In this document: positions 23,574-36,232 of the stretch, in pieces
Numbering within the stretch: position 1 is the first letter of the stretch
Layout: the number at the start of each line of letters is the position of its first letter
Assembly (NCBI RefSeq): GCF_902167145.1
Contig: NC_050097.1
Span: 142,625,982 to 142,689,981 of the forward strand
Source of the DNA: Zea mays
Taxonomy: Eukaryota; Streptophyta; Magnoliopsida; Poales; Poaceae
DNA length: 64,000 nucleotides
Reading direction: 5' to 3'
Program-made: the position numbers and the translations under genes
Notes under the pieces: generated by a model
What the model was told of the DNA's origin: nothing
Database searches by the model: none
The model's input: only the letters and a program-made list of their open reading frames with translations

Positions 23574-26007
23574 CTAAGGGTAAAACTTTATGAGATGCTC
23601 TATATTCCATGAGTTCCCTACTTCCGTGCAATCCATTTGAGTAAGCTGGTATGATCCCGGCCGAGTGACCTCTGATACAATGAATGGCCCTTCCCATAGT
23701 GGCGACAACTTGTGCCGTCCTTCCCCCGTTAGAATTTGGCGAAGGACCAAGTCTCCCACTGCAAAGGATCGGTGTCGTACGGCTTTATCATGATAGCGCC
23801 TCAAGGTCTGCTGGTATCTGGCTGACTGAATTACTGTGTTCAATCGCTATTCCTCCAGTACATCAATATCCTCTAGCCTGGTAGCTTCTGCTTCAACTAT
23901 GTTTTCGAAGACTAACCTCGGTGCCCCGAATATGAGGTCGGCGGGTATCACTGCTTCTGAACCATAGACCATGAAGAATGGAGTATTTCCATGTAAAGCT
24001 CGACTAGGTTGAGTTCTCAGGCTCCACACCACATATGGCAGCTCTCTGATCCCCTTTTCTCCAAGTTTTTCATTTTTGTCGAACACTTTCTTCCTGAGTG
24101 CTTCTAGTGTCATTCCATTGGCTCTTTCCACCTGGCCATTGGCTCTTGAATGAGCTACTGATGCATACTTGATCTGGATGCTCTGTTGTTCGCAGAAATC
24201 GAAGAATTCAGAGCTGGTGAAGTTGGATCTCAGGTCAGTTATGATGCTATTCGGTATCCCAAACCTGAATATTATGTATTGTATGAACTCCACTGCCTTG
24301 GCTGAGGTTAAAGAGGCTATAGGCTTGTATTCTATCCATTTGGTGAACTTGTCAATGGCAACCAGCACGTGAGTATAGCCTCCCTGAGCTTTCTTGAAGG
24401 GTCCAATCATGTCCAGCCCCCAGCAGGCAAATGGCCATGTATAGGGATGGTCTGCAGCTGCTGTGCTGGTAAATATTGTTGCTTTGACAAGAATTAGCAA
24501 GCTTCACACCTCTGGACTAACTCGGCGACATCACTCTTCGCTGTTAGCCAATAGAAACCAGACCTGAAAACTTTCCCAACTAAAGTTCTAGATGCTGCGT
24601 GTACTCCGCACTGTCCGGCGTGGATCTTATCCAATAGCTGCTTCCTAGTAGTCGAGGAAATGCATTTCATGAGGACTCCAGTTGCACCCCTTCAGTACAG
24701 TGTGCCCCCTATGAGGGTGTAGTGGGCCGACTGTCTTGTGATGCATTCTGCCACAGCCTTATCATTCGGTTCTTCTTCATTTTTTATGTACCTGATGATA
24801 GGCTCTCTCCAGTCATTGGGATCCAACTCTGGCTGACTCAAGGTGTTGCATTCTTCTGCCTGATTTGAGCGAATACTCGGGCGTGACACTTCTTGGATGA
24901 AGATCCCGGGTGGGACCTGGGCCCGACTGGATACCAGCTTCGACAACAGGTCTACTGCTGTGTTGCGGTCTCTTCCCACGTGGTGGAATTCTAGCCCTTC
25001 AAATTTGTCTTCTAATTTTCGGATGGCTGCATAGTATTTGCCCATAGAATCAGTCGAGCAATCCCAGTCTTTATTTATCTGGCTTATGACCACTAGCGAA
25101 TCTCCGTATACCATCAACCTCTTAACACCCAGTGACACGGTGATGTTCAACCCGTGGATCAGTGCTTCATATTCTGCTGCATTATTTGATGCTCGAAATA
25201 ATAGCTAGAGTGCATACTTGAGTTGTTCACCTCTAGGAGCAATGAAGAGGATCCCTGCACCTGCTCCCTGCAGCTTCAGCGAGCCATTGAAATACATTCG
25301 CCATACTTCAGTAGCCTCTCGGTTGTCTGGAACCTGATGCTCGGTCCATTCTGATACGAAGTCAACTAGTGCTGGAGTCTTTACTACCATTCGAGGCCGG
25401 AACTCTATGTCCTGAGCTCCTAGCTCGCAGGCCCACTTAGCTATCCTTCCGATGGCTTCTTTGTTGTGTAGAATATCCCCTATTGGAAAACTGGTAACTA
25501 CTATGACTTTGTGGTCGTCAAAGTAGTGACGGAGCTTGCGAGCGGTTAGAAGTACCGCATATAGCAGTTTTTGAACTTGGGGATACTTCATTTTAGAGGG
25601 TCCGAGAACCTCGCTGATGAAGTAGACTGGATGTTGTACTGGATATGTATGACCTTCCTCCACCCGCTCGACTACTAAAGTAGTGCTTACCACATGAGTC
25701 GTGCAGGAGATGGATAACAACAGATCTTCTGCTGGCTGACTCGGCGTGTCTCGGCGTGGTGGCTTGAGTACTAGCGGCATGGTCAGGAACTTTTTTAGTG
25801 CTTCTAGGGCTTCCAGTGCCTCTATGGTCCACTGAAACTTGTCCACCTTTTTGAGCAGTTTGTAGAATGGCATGCCTTTCTCGCCCAGCCTTGATATGAA
25901 CCTGCTCATAGCTGCCATGCATCTAGTAAGCCTCTATACCTTCTTTTGTGATCGCGGTGCTTCCATTCTCATGATGGCCTCGATTTTTTTTGGGTTGGCT
26001 TCGATTC
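23574..26007 (-). pseudogene. pol: B pol, C-terminal part: RNase H, second RNase H, integrase
   Basis: Continues the RT of 53585-54341 across element A. In reading order: the end of RT and first RNase H (25205-25922; KPPRRDTPSQPAEDLLLSIS, YFDDHKVIVV); a second RNase H beginning MYFNGSLKLQGAGAGILF and continuing at 24692-25150 (RDRNTAVDLLSKL); an integrase zinc-finger region (24500-24690); the integrase core (23847-24500; WGLDMIGPF, ANGQVERANGM); and a C-terminal domain ending EHLIKFYP at 23574. Stops at 25203 and 24689 and shifts near 24500 and 23845 make it non-functional. Two consecutive RNase H domains are the mark of the Tat group. Confidence 0.88.
26003..26007. repeat. Target-site duplication of A, left copy (GATTC)
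   Basis: GATTC precedes TGTGGGGGACAG and is repeated at 53585-53589 after the other LTR. Confidence 0.95.
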
Positions 26008-26635
26008 TGTGGGGGACAGATATCCCCCGAGTCCACTGGAAGGATAAAAGACCTCACGATAGGCCCAAGGGCCCAATAAATCGTAAGGTCATCCCTTGAT
26101 GGGCCTGGGGAAGAACGACCAGTGAAGCAAGATCGACATAAGGCCGGATCGGTGCGAGCCCAGATGGCCCAACGACATTGAGCAAGCAACCACAACAGAG
26201 ACCCGACTTTCCCGCTTGAGCCCCGTACAACGGAACCAGGCGAGGATAAGTCGGCAGAACTATAGGAAGATAGACTCAATCAGTTCACTATCTCTTAGGT
26301 GCGCATTGTTATCACGTCTGCATGTATTGCCTCACGGTCGAATATATAAGGCCTAGGGGGCACCCCTTCAGAACGATCGATCTCACTACTCAGCCATCCA
26401 CCCCAACTCTCTACTCTCTAGCGTTAGAGAGCTCCCTTGTAATCCACCACGTAAAGCATTCTCACTAGGACGTAGGGTGTTACGCATCTCAAAGCGGCCC
26501 GAACCTGTAAACACTGTCCATTGTTCCTCGTGCATCCGGCACGAACCATTTAGCTACAGTCAACGACACTGTCCTACTCCTAAAAACACCTTGAGGGGCA
26601 ACCCCGGGTGTGCAGTCGAACCCAAAACACTGACA
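26008..26635 (+). repeat. A 5' LTR
   Basis: Starts TGTGGGGGACAGATATCCCC and ends CACTGACA. Contains a TATA box at 26343-26350, a clear U3-R layout for a 628-bp LTR. Confidence 0.93.
26343..26350 (+). promoter_or_regulatory. TATA box of A 5' LTR
   Basis: TATATAAG, conserved at 53292-53299 in the 3' LTR and as TATAAGG in the B LTR (57519-57525, minus). It would drive the gag-pol transcript of A. Confidence 0.75.
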
Positions 26636-26637
26636 GC

Positions 26638-26655
26638 TGGCGCGCCAGGTAGGGG
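26638..26655 (+). other. A primer-binding site
   Basis: TGGCGCGCCAGGTAGGGG begins two bases after the LTR. B has the same sequence at 57221-57237 on the minus strand. It differs from the initiator-Met site of the Tekay-type elements. I infer another tRNA, possibly Arg, but cannot verify the match. Confidence 0.7.
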
Positions 26656-26681
26656 GTGTGTCGCCGATCTAAGCTAGCTCA

Positions 26682-29524
26682 ATGGCCGTCACCTTCCACC
26701 GCAAGATCACCCTCCGCCCCAGATCTGTGTTCTGCTTTGGAACTATCTCATCCGTAGCAGATGAAGAAGGAACTCTACATCGCATCGCAGATCCGCCAAG
26801 GAAGTCTCCTCCAACAAACTCCGGGAATATCGGAGTAAGGAAGGAAAAAGCGCAACCTCCAGCTCTTCGAAAAAAGATCACCTTCAGCAAGCCAGGGGCC
26901 AAGGGCCCGCAGACCCGGAGAACTCCACTGTCTACTTCCCCAACAAAAGAATGGACACAAATCGCAAGGAAGAAAGAAACAAACAAAACCGGGAGGAAGC
27001 AAGCTATTCTTTCTGTGCCTCCGTCCTCAAAGGAGAACGGAAAGAAGATCGCCACGATAGCCGCACCATTCTACCCCGACGTTCTTTTCATCGGGAGAGT
27101 GGAGTCGCCCCCCGTCTCCGACGACGAGCCGACCGCACCCGGAGAAGAACCACCTTAGCGGGAATCCCGTCGACGGAGCAACCGGCGCCGAAATATCCGG
27201 CAACATCACGAGGCCGGAGAGCGGGATCCAGAGCAGCCTGTCTCGCGAGACGAGGTCTCAGAGATAGGAGAAACTCCGGAGGAACGCGTCTTCAGAGAAC
27301 GAAGGAACTCCCGACGGCGTGATCGACGACGAGCTCAGGAACAAGCCGAGCAGGAGGCAAGGCAACGTCGGGAAAATCCACTCTTCGGGCGCAACCTGAA
27401 TCCCGACTTCGCCCGAGCCATGAACACGCCGAGTGAAGTTGGAGGGGTATTAGCTCGGATAGCTGATGGACTCCCTCGGACTCCCGACGCCGAGGGCTAT
27501 CGACGACTGTTCACCTAGGCAGCCAACCATCTTCTACATCTCGCTAACCCGCCGAACGACCTATGACACGCCATCAACAGCCGCCGGGACGCGCGAAGCT
27601 CCATCAATGCTTCGCGTGAACGACAACATGAGAACGAGATCCGCTGCCGGGAGGAGTACGACAGGGATCATGGCATCCCAGCTCGGAGTCAGACCACCAG
27701 AACTGAGTCGGCAATGGCCTCGACTGGCGGTACTACCCGGGGACGGTCGAGGAACCACAACAACTACTCCCCTCCCTGGGACAGACATCATCCCCGACGA
27801 CAAGAAGACACATGTGGAGTGTCTGCCCTTACTCCACGCCTTAGGGCCATTCAATGGCCTCCTAACTTCAAGGTATCCAATGTCGACAAATATGAACCTA
27901 AGCAGGATCCAGGAGGCTGGCTGGCCGTCTACACCACCGCTGCTCGAGCTGCCGGGGCGTCCGAGGACGTGATGACCGCATACTTACCCATTGTCCTCGG
28001 GCAAGATGCGCTACAATGGCTGCGACATCTACCCCGACACTGCATCGACGACTGGAGCGACTTCAGTCGATGCTTCACCGCCAACTTTCAGTCCCTCTCC
28101 GACAAACCAGCGCAACCGTGGGACCTCAAATCCATCAAGCGCTGGGGGACGAAACTCTCCGGTCGTACCTCAAAAGGTTCCAGACCATGAGAAATCGTAT
28201 CCCCGAGGTCACGGAGGCGGCCGTGATCGAGGACTTCTACAGAGGATCCAACGACTCGGCCTTCATCCGAGCCATATTGCAGAAGGCGCTGACTACCTCC
28301 GAGCAGCTGTTCCGGGAAGCCGACGTCTACATCACCGCCGACGAGCGAGCTCAGGACCTCATCGGGGGAGCAAAGCCTGCACCGGCAGCGCCACGACGTG
28401 ACACGAACCAGCAACCCGACAAACGCTGGGAGAAGAGGCCTCACGAAGAAGTGCATGCCGCCGGACCACCTGCCTCTCGCGCCTGAGGAGGACCACGCGG
28501 AGGCGAACACACACTGGACGACATCCTCGACGCCCAGTGCCCGTACCACAAGGACATGCGCCACACCCTTCGGAACTGCAGAGACTTCAAGCACTCCGTC
28601 GGACACGACCGGCCCTTCCAACCTCTACCTCCTCCTCCGCTGCGGGGAGGACCAGGAGAACCGCGACAACCCCAGCAGCAGGAGGAGGGAGGAGGTGGAG
28701 CCTTCCCGCGCGTTGACAGGGAGGTCAACGTCATCTTCGGTGGACACGGATCGCAGGAGAACAGAAGACAACAAAAGCTCAACGATCGCCAGATATTGGT
28801 GGCGACCACCGGTCCTCCCACTCTGTACCGATGGTCGGAGCACCCGATCACCTTCACTCGGGCAGATCAATGGCTCAACTTCGACCACCCAGGCAAATAT
28901 CCGCTCCTCATCGATCCGATGATCCGAGAGAGCAGGGTAAAGAAGGTATTAGTGGACGGGGGGAGCAGCATCAACGTCACCTTCCCCCGGACACTCCAAG
29001 GCTTGGGAGTTCACCTCAAAGAGCTCCACGAGTTAGACACTCCTTTCTTCGGCATCGTGCCGACTGAAGGGGAATACCCGCTGGGCCACATCTACATGCC
29101 CGTCACCTTCGGAACTCCAGAGAACTACAGAACCGAGTTCCTGAGGTTCGAAGTGGCGAACTTCGACTGCGGGTACAACGCCATCATCGGGAGGCCGGGA
29201 TTGGCAAAATTCATGGCCATTCCGCATTACACGTACATGACATTGAAGATGCCAGGACCGCAAGGAATCATAACTGTGCGCGCTGACTTCCAGGGCGTCG
29301 CAGAGTGTTTCCGTGTGGCCATCCAGGCGGCCCTCATCACCAAACCATCGGCAACTTCTTCAACGCAGGCAAACTCTAAGCCTGAGGAAGACCTTGCAGC
29401 ACCTGCAAATGAAGCTCAAGCTGTGACCTCTATGCGGCCGACCGAAGAAACCAAAAGGATCAACCTTGGGTTCGCTGATGAGCGCAAGACTACCATCATC
29501 AGCTCCAGCCTAGACGACAAATAG
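26682..29524 (+). pseudogene. gag: A gag-protease, with stops and a frameshift
   Basis: Starts at ATG 26682, 46 bp after the LTR (B has the same start at 57194). An arginine-rich linker lies near 27160-27420. The gag domain runs from about 27840 to 28210 (FKVSNVDKYEPKQDPGGWL, LPIVLGQDALQWLRHLP). An aspartic protease lies near 28945-29240 with a VLVDGGSS motif (DGG in place of DSG, as in B). Breaks: TAG 27159, TAG near 27517, TGA near 27561, a frameshift near 28140 and TGA 28484. The final TAG at 29522-29524 is shared with B and may not be damage. Gag forms the particle and protease processes it, but this copy cannot make full-length protein. Confidence 0.88.
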
Positions 29525-32500
29525 GAAGGCGCGCTCGTCCAGTTTCTGCAAGATAACCGAGACGTATTCGCATGGCAACCTGCGGATATGCTGGGAGTCC
29601 CGAGAGAACTGGCCGAGCACAAACTGAAGGTCTATCCCCTGGTGACGCCGATTCGGCAAAAACTACGTCGCTTCACGCCCGACAAGAGAGAGGCCATTCA
29701 CGCTGAGCTGGCCCGCTTGGTCGCGGCTGGGTTTATTAGAGAGGTGTTACATCCCGAGTGGTTAGCCAACCATGTTCTTGTACTCAAAAAGAATAAAGTG
29801 GATTGGCGCATGTGCGTCGACTATACGGATCTCAACAAACACTGTCCAAAGGATCCCTTCGGGCTTCCTAGGATAGATCAGGTGGTAGATTCCACCGCTG
29901 GATGTTCTGTGCTGTCTTTCCTGGATTTCTACTCCAGATATCATCAGATTAGCTTGGCAAAGGAAGACGAGGAAAAAACAGCGTTCATCACTCCGTTCGG
30001 TGCTTTCTGCTATACCTCCATGCCGTTCGGCCTCAAAAACGCTGGAGCGACTTACCAGAGAGCTATTCAAACATGCTTAGCCGATCACTGGGCAAGCGTG
30101 TGGAAGCCTATGTAGATGATGTGGTAATCAAAACGGAGAACTCGGAAAATTTCATCGAAGATTTACAACTGGTTTTCAACAGTCTACGGCGATATCGATG
30201 GAAGCTTAATCCCGAAAAATGTGTCTTTGGGGTACCGGCAGGAAAGCTACTCGGATTTATTGTCAGCCACCGGGGAATTGAAGCTAATCCGGATAAGATT
30301 GAAGCTATCATGAAAATGGAGGCACCACGATCACAAAAGAAAGTTCAGAGACTTACCAGATGTATGGCAGCCCTGAGCAGATTCATATCCAGGCTGGGAG
30401 AAAAAGGCTTACCATTTTACAAGCCACTCAAGAAAGTGGATAAATTTTAGTGGACTTCAGAAGCACAGGAAGCCCTAGATGCACTGAAAAAATTCTTGAC
30501 AACACCACCAGTGCTGAAGCCGCCACGGCGAGCCACGTCAACTCAACCAGCTGAAGATTTGTTGCTATATATCTCTTGCACGACTCACGTGGTAAGCACC
30601 ATGTTGGTAGTCGAGCGAGTAGAAGAAGGACATGCCTACCCAGTGCAACATCCTGTTTATTTCATCAGTGAAGTTCTAGGTCCCTCAAAGAAAAAGTATC
30701 CTCAAGTTCAGAAGCTATTATATGCAGTACTTCTAACTGCCCGCAAGCTGCGTCACTACTTTGACGACCACAAAGTCATAGTAGTCACTGGTTTTCCGAT
30801 AGGGGATATTCTTCACAACAAGGAAGCCATTGGCCGAATAGCCAAGTGGGCCTGCGAACTGGGATCTCATGACATCGAATTTCGACCTCGCACTGCCATC
30901 AAAACTCAAGCAATGGTTGACTTCGTATCAGAATGGACTGAACAACAAGTACCAGATAACCCAGAAACTGCAGAAGTATGGCGAATGTATTTTGATGGCT
31001 CGTTGAAACTACAGGGAGCAGGCGCGGGAATTCTCTTTACCGCACCTGGAGGCGAGCACCTCAAATATGCCCTCCAGTTGCTATTTCCAGCCTCCAACAA
31101 CGCAGCCGAATATGAAGCTCTGATTCATGGACTGAACATTGCTATATCACTAGGCATCAAGAGACTGATGGTATACGAAGATTCTTTGGTAGTCATAAGC
31201 CAGATAAACAAAGAATGGGACTATTCGAGCGATTCAATGGGAAAGTACTGCGCCACCGTCCGGAAACTAGAAGATAAATTTGAAGGTCTGGAATTTCACC
31301 ATGTAGAGAGAGATCGAAACACGGCAGCTGATGTATTGTCCAAGCTAGGATCCAGTCGAACTCAGGTCCCACCTGGAGTCTTCGTACAAGAAATACCGCA
31401 TCCAAGCATCTCAACGGACCATGCAGAAGAATGTAATATTGTGAACCAACCAGAGTCAGATTCTGATGACTGGAGAAGGCCGATCATCAGATATATAAAG
31501 AATGAAGAGGAACCAGATGACAAAAATGCAGCCGAGCGCATCGCTAGACAGTCAGCTCACTACACACTCATTGGGGAGACACTATACAGAAGGGGTGCAT
31601 CGGGCGTCCTCATGAAATGCATTCTCTCATCTACTGGGAAGCGACTTCTAGATGAGGTCCATGCTGGGCAATGTGGGATACACGCAGCATCCAAGACACT
31701 AGTCGGGAAGGTCTTCAGGTCGGGATTCTATTGGCCTACGGCGAAAAGTGATGCAGCCGAGTTAGTTCAGAGGTGCGAAGCTTGCCAGTACTTGTCAAAG
31801 CTACAACATCTACCAGCACAGCAGCTGCAGACCATACCAGTAACTTGGCCGTTCGCATGCTGGGGACTGGATATGATTGGACCTTTCAAGAAAGCTCAAG
31901 GAGGATACACTCATATACTGGTAGCAATCGACAAATTCACTAAATGGATAGAGTTCAAACCCATTGCTTCTTTAACCTCAGCTAAGGCCGTGGAATTCAT
32001 ACAAGACATAATATTCAGATTCGGAATACCGAACAGTATTGTAACTGACCTAGGATCCAACTTCACAAGTTCAGAGTTCTTCGATTTCTGCGAACAAAAG
32101 AACATTCATATCAAGTACGCTTCGGTGGCACACCCAAGAGCCAATGGGCAGGTTGAACGAGCTAACGGGATGATATTAGAGGCACTCAGGAAAAAGGTCT
32201 TCGATAAAAATGAAAAGTTCGCAGGAAAATGGATAAGGGAGTTGCCCTACGTCGTTTGGAGCCTAAGAACTCAACCTAGTCGAGCTCTGCACGGAAATAC
32301 TCCTTTCTTCATGGTCTATGGGTCGGAAGCAGTATTACTCGCTGATCTCAAGTTTGGGGCGCCAAGGTTGGTCTTCGAAAGCATAGCAGAAGCCGAAGCT
32401 ACTAGGCTGGAGGATATTGATGTACTCGAAGAAGAACGGCTGAACACAGTAATTCAATCAGCACGATACCAGCAGACTCTGAGACGCTATCACAACAAGG

Positions 32501-32711
32501 CCGTACGACGATGATCCTTTTCAGTGGGAGATCTCGTCCTCCGCCGAATTCTAACGGGGGAGGGACGGCACAAGTTGTCACCCTTATGGGAAGGACCATT
32601 CATAGTAGCAGAAGTCACTCGGCCGGGATCATATCGTCTCACTTAGATGGATGGCACAGAAATTGGGAACTCCAGGAATATAGAACACCTCAGGAAATTT
32701 TATCCCTAGCC
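29525..32711 (+). pseudogene. pol: A pol: RT, RNase H, second RNase H, integrase
   Basis: In frame with the protease across the amber codon at 29522. RT runs to about 30440 with WRMCVDYTDLNKHCPKDPFG and the catalytic YVDD at 30109-30120. The first RNase H is at about 30500-30870. A second RNase H begins MYFDGSLKLQGAGAGILF near 30985. Integrase has its zinc finger at about 31660-31790 (CEAC) and core residues in GLDMIGPF, VTDLGSNFTS and ANGQVERANGM. It ends with a TAG at about 32709. Damage: one base missing near 30090 (before YVDD), TAG 30448, TGA 32512 and TAG near 32645. The 672-residue open stretch 30496-32514 is the best preserved Tat coding segment in the window. Confidence 0.9.
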
Positions 32712-32819
32712 GTATTTCAAAAACTATTGGGACGACAATGTACTCTGTAAAATGGGAAATATATCATCAATAAAAAAAGGCTTCAAGAATACTCAGTTTG
32801 TTCATGATCGACCTACATT

Positions 32820-33210
32820 CTTACTTAACTCGGGGTGACCACTATGCCCTGCTAACGGAGCAATCGGCTTAAGTCGGCAACGACTTAAGACGGTGCGACA
32901 TGCTCGCGCTTACTTAACTCGGGGTGACCACTATGCCCTACTAACGGAGCAATCGGCTTAAGTCGGTAACGACTTAAGACGGTGCAACATGCTCGCGCTT
33001 ACTTAACTCGGGGTGACCACTATGCCCTGCTAACGGAGCAATCGGCTTAAGTTGGCAACGACCTAAGACGGTGCAACATGCTCGCACTTACTTAACTCGG
33101 GGTGACCACTATGCCCTATTAACGAAAGCAATCGGTTTAAGTCAGCAACGACTTAAGACGATTCCACATGCTTACGATTACTCATATAGGGGTGACCTCT
33201 ATATCCTGTG
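32820..33210. repeat. 89-bp tandem hairpin repeats after pol in A
   Basis: Copies begin at 32820, 32909, 32998 and 33087 with exact 89-bp spacing, plus a partial fifth. Each has CTTAACTCGGGGTGACCACT and an inverted repeat CTTAAGTCG-GCAA-CGACTTAAG. The array lies between the end of pol (32711) and the 3' end of the antisense gene (33374), a convergent junction. Confidence 0.93.
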
Positions 33211-33373
33211 AAGAAGTTTCAAAATCATCATACAACATTTTACTCCTGCAAATTTACGTACTGCTGAATTCTAAAACAATAGGAGAGTAACAGTAGCATT
33301 CAAATGTCGAGCTTGCGTCCTCTAACAAATATCCGAGCAAGATAACCGCGCGCTCAAAGCACGCAATGTTTCT

Positions 33374-35048
33374 CTATTTTGCAACATCCTTCTCAGGAGC
33401 AACCGACGAAGAAGGGCGACTTGAGGAATCAGGAGCAGCGTTCACATCAGCCCTTATATCGTCGGGAACAACCACGCCGGGTCTCCTCATCAAGATCCGC
33501 CCCACGCGAATGGCTTTATCCATGGCTCTGTCGCGCTGGGCCCTCAGAGTAACGGAAGTTTCTTCAGCAACTTTGACAGCCAACTGAGCGATCTCTAGCT
33601 CCTAGGCGATGGACTTCTTAGAAGCACGCAGTTCCTTGATTGCAGCATCCTTAGCCGATATCAACTGCCTGAGACGGATCACGTCATCCGTGGATTCCTG
33701 CAGCTTACAACGATGATTGTCTAACTCCTCCATGGTGAAGCGATGACTCCTCTCCAGGATGGTCAACGAGTTGCTAGAGTCACGATATAACCTATCAAGA
33801 TTGTCACGAGAAGTGACAATGACACGTTTTTCTTCCTGCAAACAAGAATCAGCTTCTTCAAACATCAAGCAAGCAATAAGAGCACGACAACACAAGGTGC
33901 AGATTCAAAAGTCACCTTTTCAGAATCAAGCTGAGCGCGAAGAGTAGAATTCAGCTTGTTAGCATCATTCAGAGCAGCAGAGACCTGGGCCAGCTCAGTT
34001 TGGCTTTGGGAATACTTTTCCTCAAAATCAGAGCACCGCCGGACCAGTTCAGCCTGACTTTGAGAATGTTTCTCTTCAAGAACAGAAAACTGCCGAGCCA
34101 TATCTAGCGAGAAACAATCAAGCAAAAGAGTCAAATTGAGAAGCAGTTTAATAAGGTAGACGAAGGGAAGCAGAAAAGCACCAACCAGCATTCGTCGCGT
34201 CTAAGTCAGAGACACGCTGTTGAAGCAGCACCGGATTCCAACGTGCCAGAGACGAAGCTCTTTCTGGAACAGAAGTACCCTGTAACTTTAGCTGACTAGC
34301 CATCTCGTCCACCAATGCCTGATATCGAGAGCAAATGAGTGCAAAGACAGCAGTTCATCAGGTGTAAAAGTCAAACTAGAATATAGCATAGTACCTAGAG
34401 GTTGGAGAAGAATGAGGGGACTCCCAAATCGTGAGAAATCAATTGATGGCTTGGCGTAGGGTCACCATCCGGAGCAACTTGCCATGAACCAGTAGGAACC
34501 AATTCAGTGTCATCAGTAGAGCCCAAAACTTGGCCGTCAGGAACGCTAGCCTCTAAAGCGACTCCCTGACCAAAAGCTTGGGCTACCACCATGCAACCAG
34601 AGTGTGGAGGAGATCCTGCGTGAACATCCATGGAAGTAGAAGAGGGAGACTCTGCTCGGACACCCTCGGGGGCTAGGTCATAGCTCGCGCTACCCAATTG
34701 AGCCGGATCGTCTCCGGCAACACCCTCGGGGGCTGGGTCGTGGCTTACGCTTCCCACCCGAGCCGAATCATCCCCGGCAACACCCTCGGGGGCTGGGTAA
34801 GCGTCAACACCATCCTTGAGGCCCAAGTTCTTTGGGGCAGCCGCCTCTAAGGCTGAAGGCCCCTCAGTTACTTCCATGAGAGCAAGACGATCCAAGTCAG
34901 TTTCCTGACCCTCAAGACCGCGCTCTAAGGTCGATGAGGCGCGGGACGCTGCCCGGGATGACCCCAACCCGACGTTGAACACATCAGCACAAACATCCAT
35001 CACGTCACCATCCGCTGGCTCTGATAACAGATCCTCTGGAACCATATC
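33374..35048 (-). pseudogene. Antisense gene of A, 3' part: end of exon 1 and exons 2-4
   Basis: Continues the exon begun at 50357 after the E7 insertion. Exon 1 continues 35048-34395; exon 2 is 34318-34186 (133 bp, the same length as in B); exon 3 is 34103-33916; exon 4 is 33835-33374. Introns are 76, 82 and 80 bp with GT...AG ends, and phases 0, 1 and 0 match B. Exon 3 is 12 nt shorter than B at each end, without changing frame. Encoded features: PAPEGVAGDD repeats (about 34670-34800), an acidic stretch, then coiled coil (LVRRCSDFEEKYSQSQTELA type). Exon 1 ends in TAG where B has CAA, and exon 4 has TAG at about 33602. The conserved splicing pattern argues this was a real gene read from the opposite strand. 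Confidence 0.78.
35044..35048. repeat. Target-site duplication of E7, left copy (ATATC)
   Basis: ATATC before TGTGACGG, repeated at 48722-48726. Confidence 0.95.
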
Positions 35049-36232
35049 TGTGACGGAACCTCCAAAGTAATTAGGCCCACCTACAGTTGTCCTGGTCCAA
35101 CGGACCTCAGACAACCCTGTAGGTGCCCCTGAACTACTTGACAAGCTCGGTATCTTTCCTTACCTCACCAGGAACGATTCACCCGTCTTGCAGACATTAC
35201 AGAACATCGGAGATAAAGAATTGCGGAAGCGATTACATAACTTACATTTATTTAAAAGCAAGCTCAAGTTGTTTTATTACAGACCAGAACTAAGAGCGAG
35301 TGCTGAGTAGTAATATTATACAAACCAAGGGAGGCAAAAACTCCTCCCGATAAGCTTTAAGCAAAAGAACCTATGTGGAGGACCAAGTCCTCCCGCACTT
35401 CAGTCTTGTTTTTCATCATGGGGAACCACCTTGGCACAGAATCAGCAGAAATCTGCTACTTCCTCACCTAAAAACAACGAAGGGATAAACCCTCAGTATG
35501 GAATTACTCAGCAAGTCTTACCCGACTAAAGAAAAGACTCTCAAGGGTATGCTGGTTATATGGGAGTCAAGGTAAGGCTTTTCAATAACCAAAGACTCTG
35601 TTTTGCAGAAATGCTTACTAAAGTGGATCCTTAAAAATCCAATTTTATTTGTCAGGTTAAGTACAATTACCTGCAACTAGAGTTCTTTCTACCCTAGTTC
35701 AATCACTGGTCCTGTACTAGCCAATTTCTTAACAAAAACCCATCATCTTTAGTGGAATGCTACGTGTAGGGCAGTGACCAAGTCTTCATAACCGCGAAGG
35801 TACGGCGATCCGAATCGATTATACTCAGCTCAGGATCTCCAATCACACGACATATGTAGCACTTAACCTTGCATATGTCAACCCGCCACCGGGGTTCTTA
35901 AGACCAGATCAGGTTCGCAAACCGAGAGCACAGATACACCACCGTCCAGCCTCTTGCCACGAGGGTACACGCTACTCTCGCCACCGCTCCACGCCCATTT
36001 CGTGTTATCTTATTCTGGCCTTAGTCTGCCCGAGGCAAGGCTTACCCATGACGAGGCATGTGACCAGCTAAAGGGTCCTCGATCATCAAGCCTACATCGA
36101 GACGGTCCTTAATCGACTCAGACGGAGACACTACACCGAGACTCTCTTCTCGTGCAAGTCACCCGCCCGGTCTCAGCTTAATCTTTTAACCCAAAAACTT
36201 GGTACCTGGCAGAGGTACATCTTTTCCGATGT

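Noticed and set aside
32820..33210. CRISPR-like array
   Set aside because: Head-to-tail 89-bp repeats without unique spacers in eukaryotic retrotransposon sequence; a minisatellite, not CRISPR.
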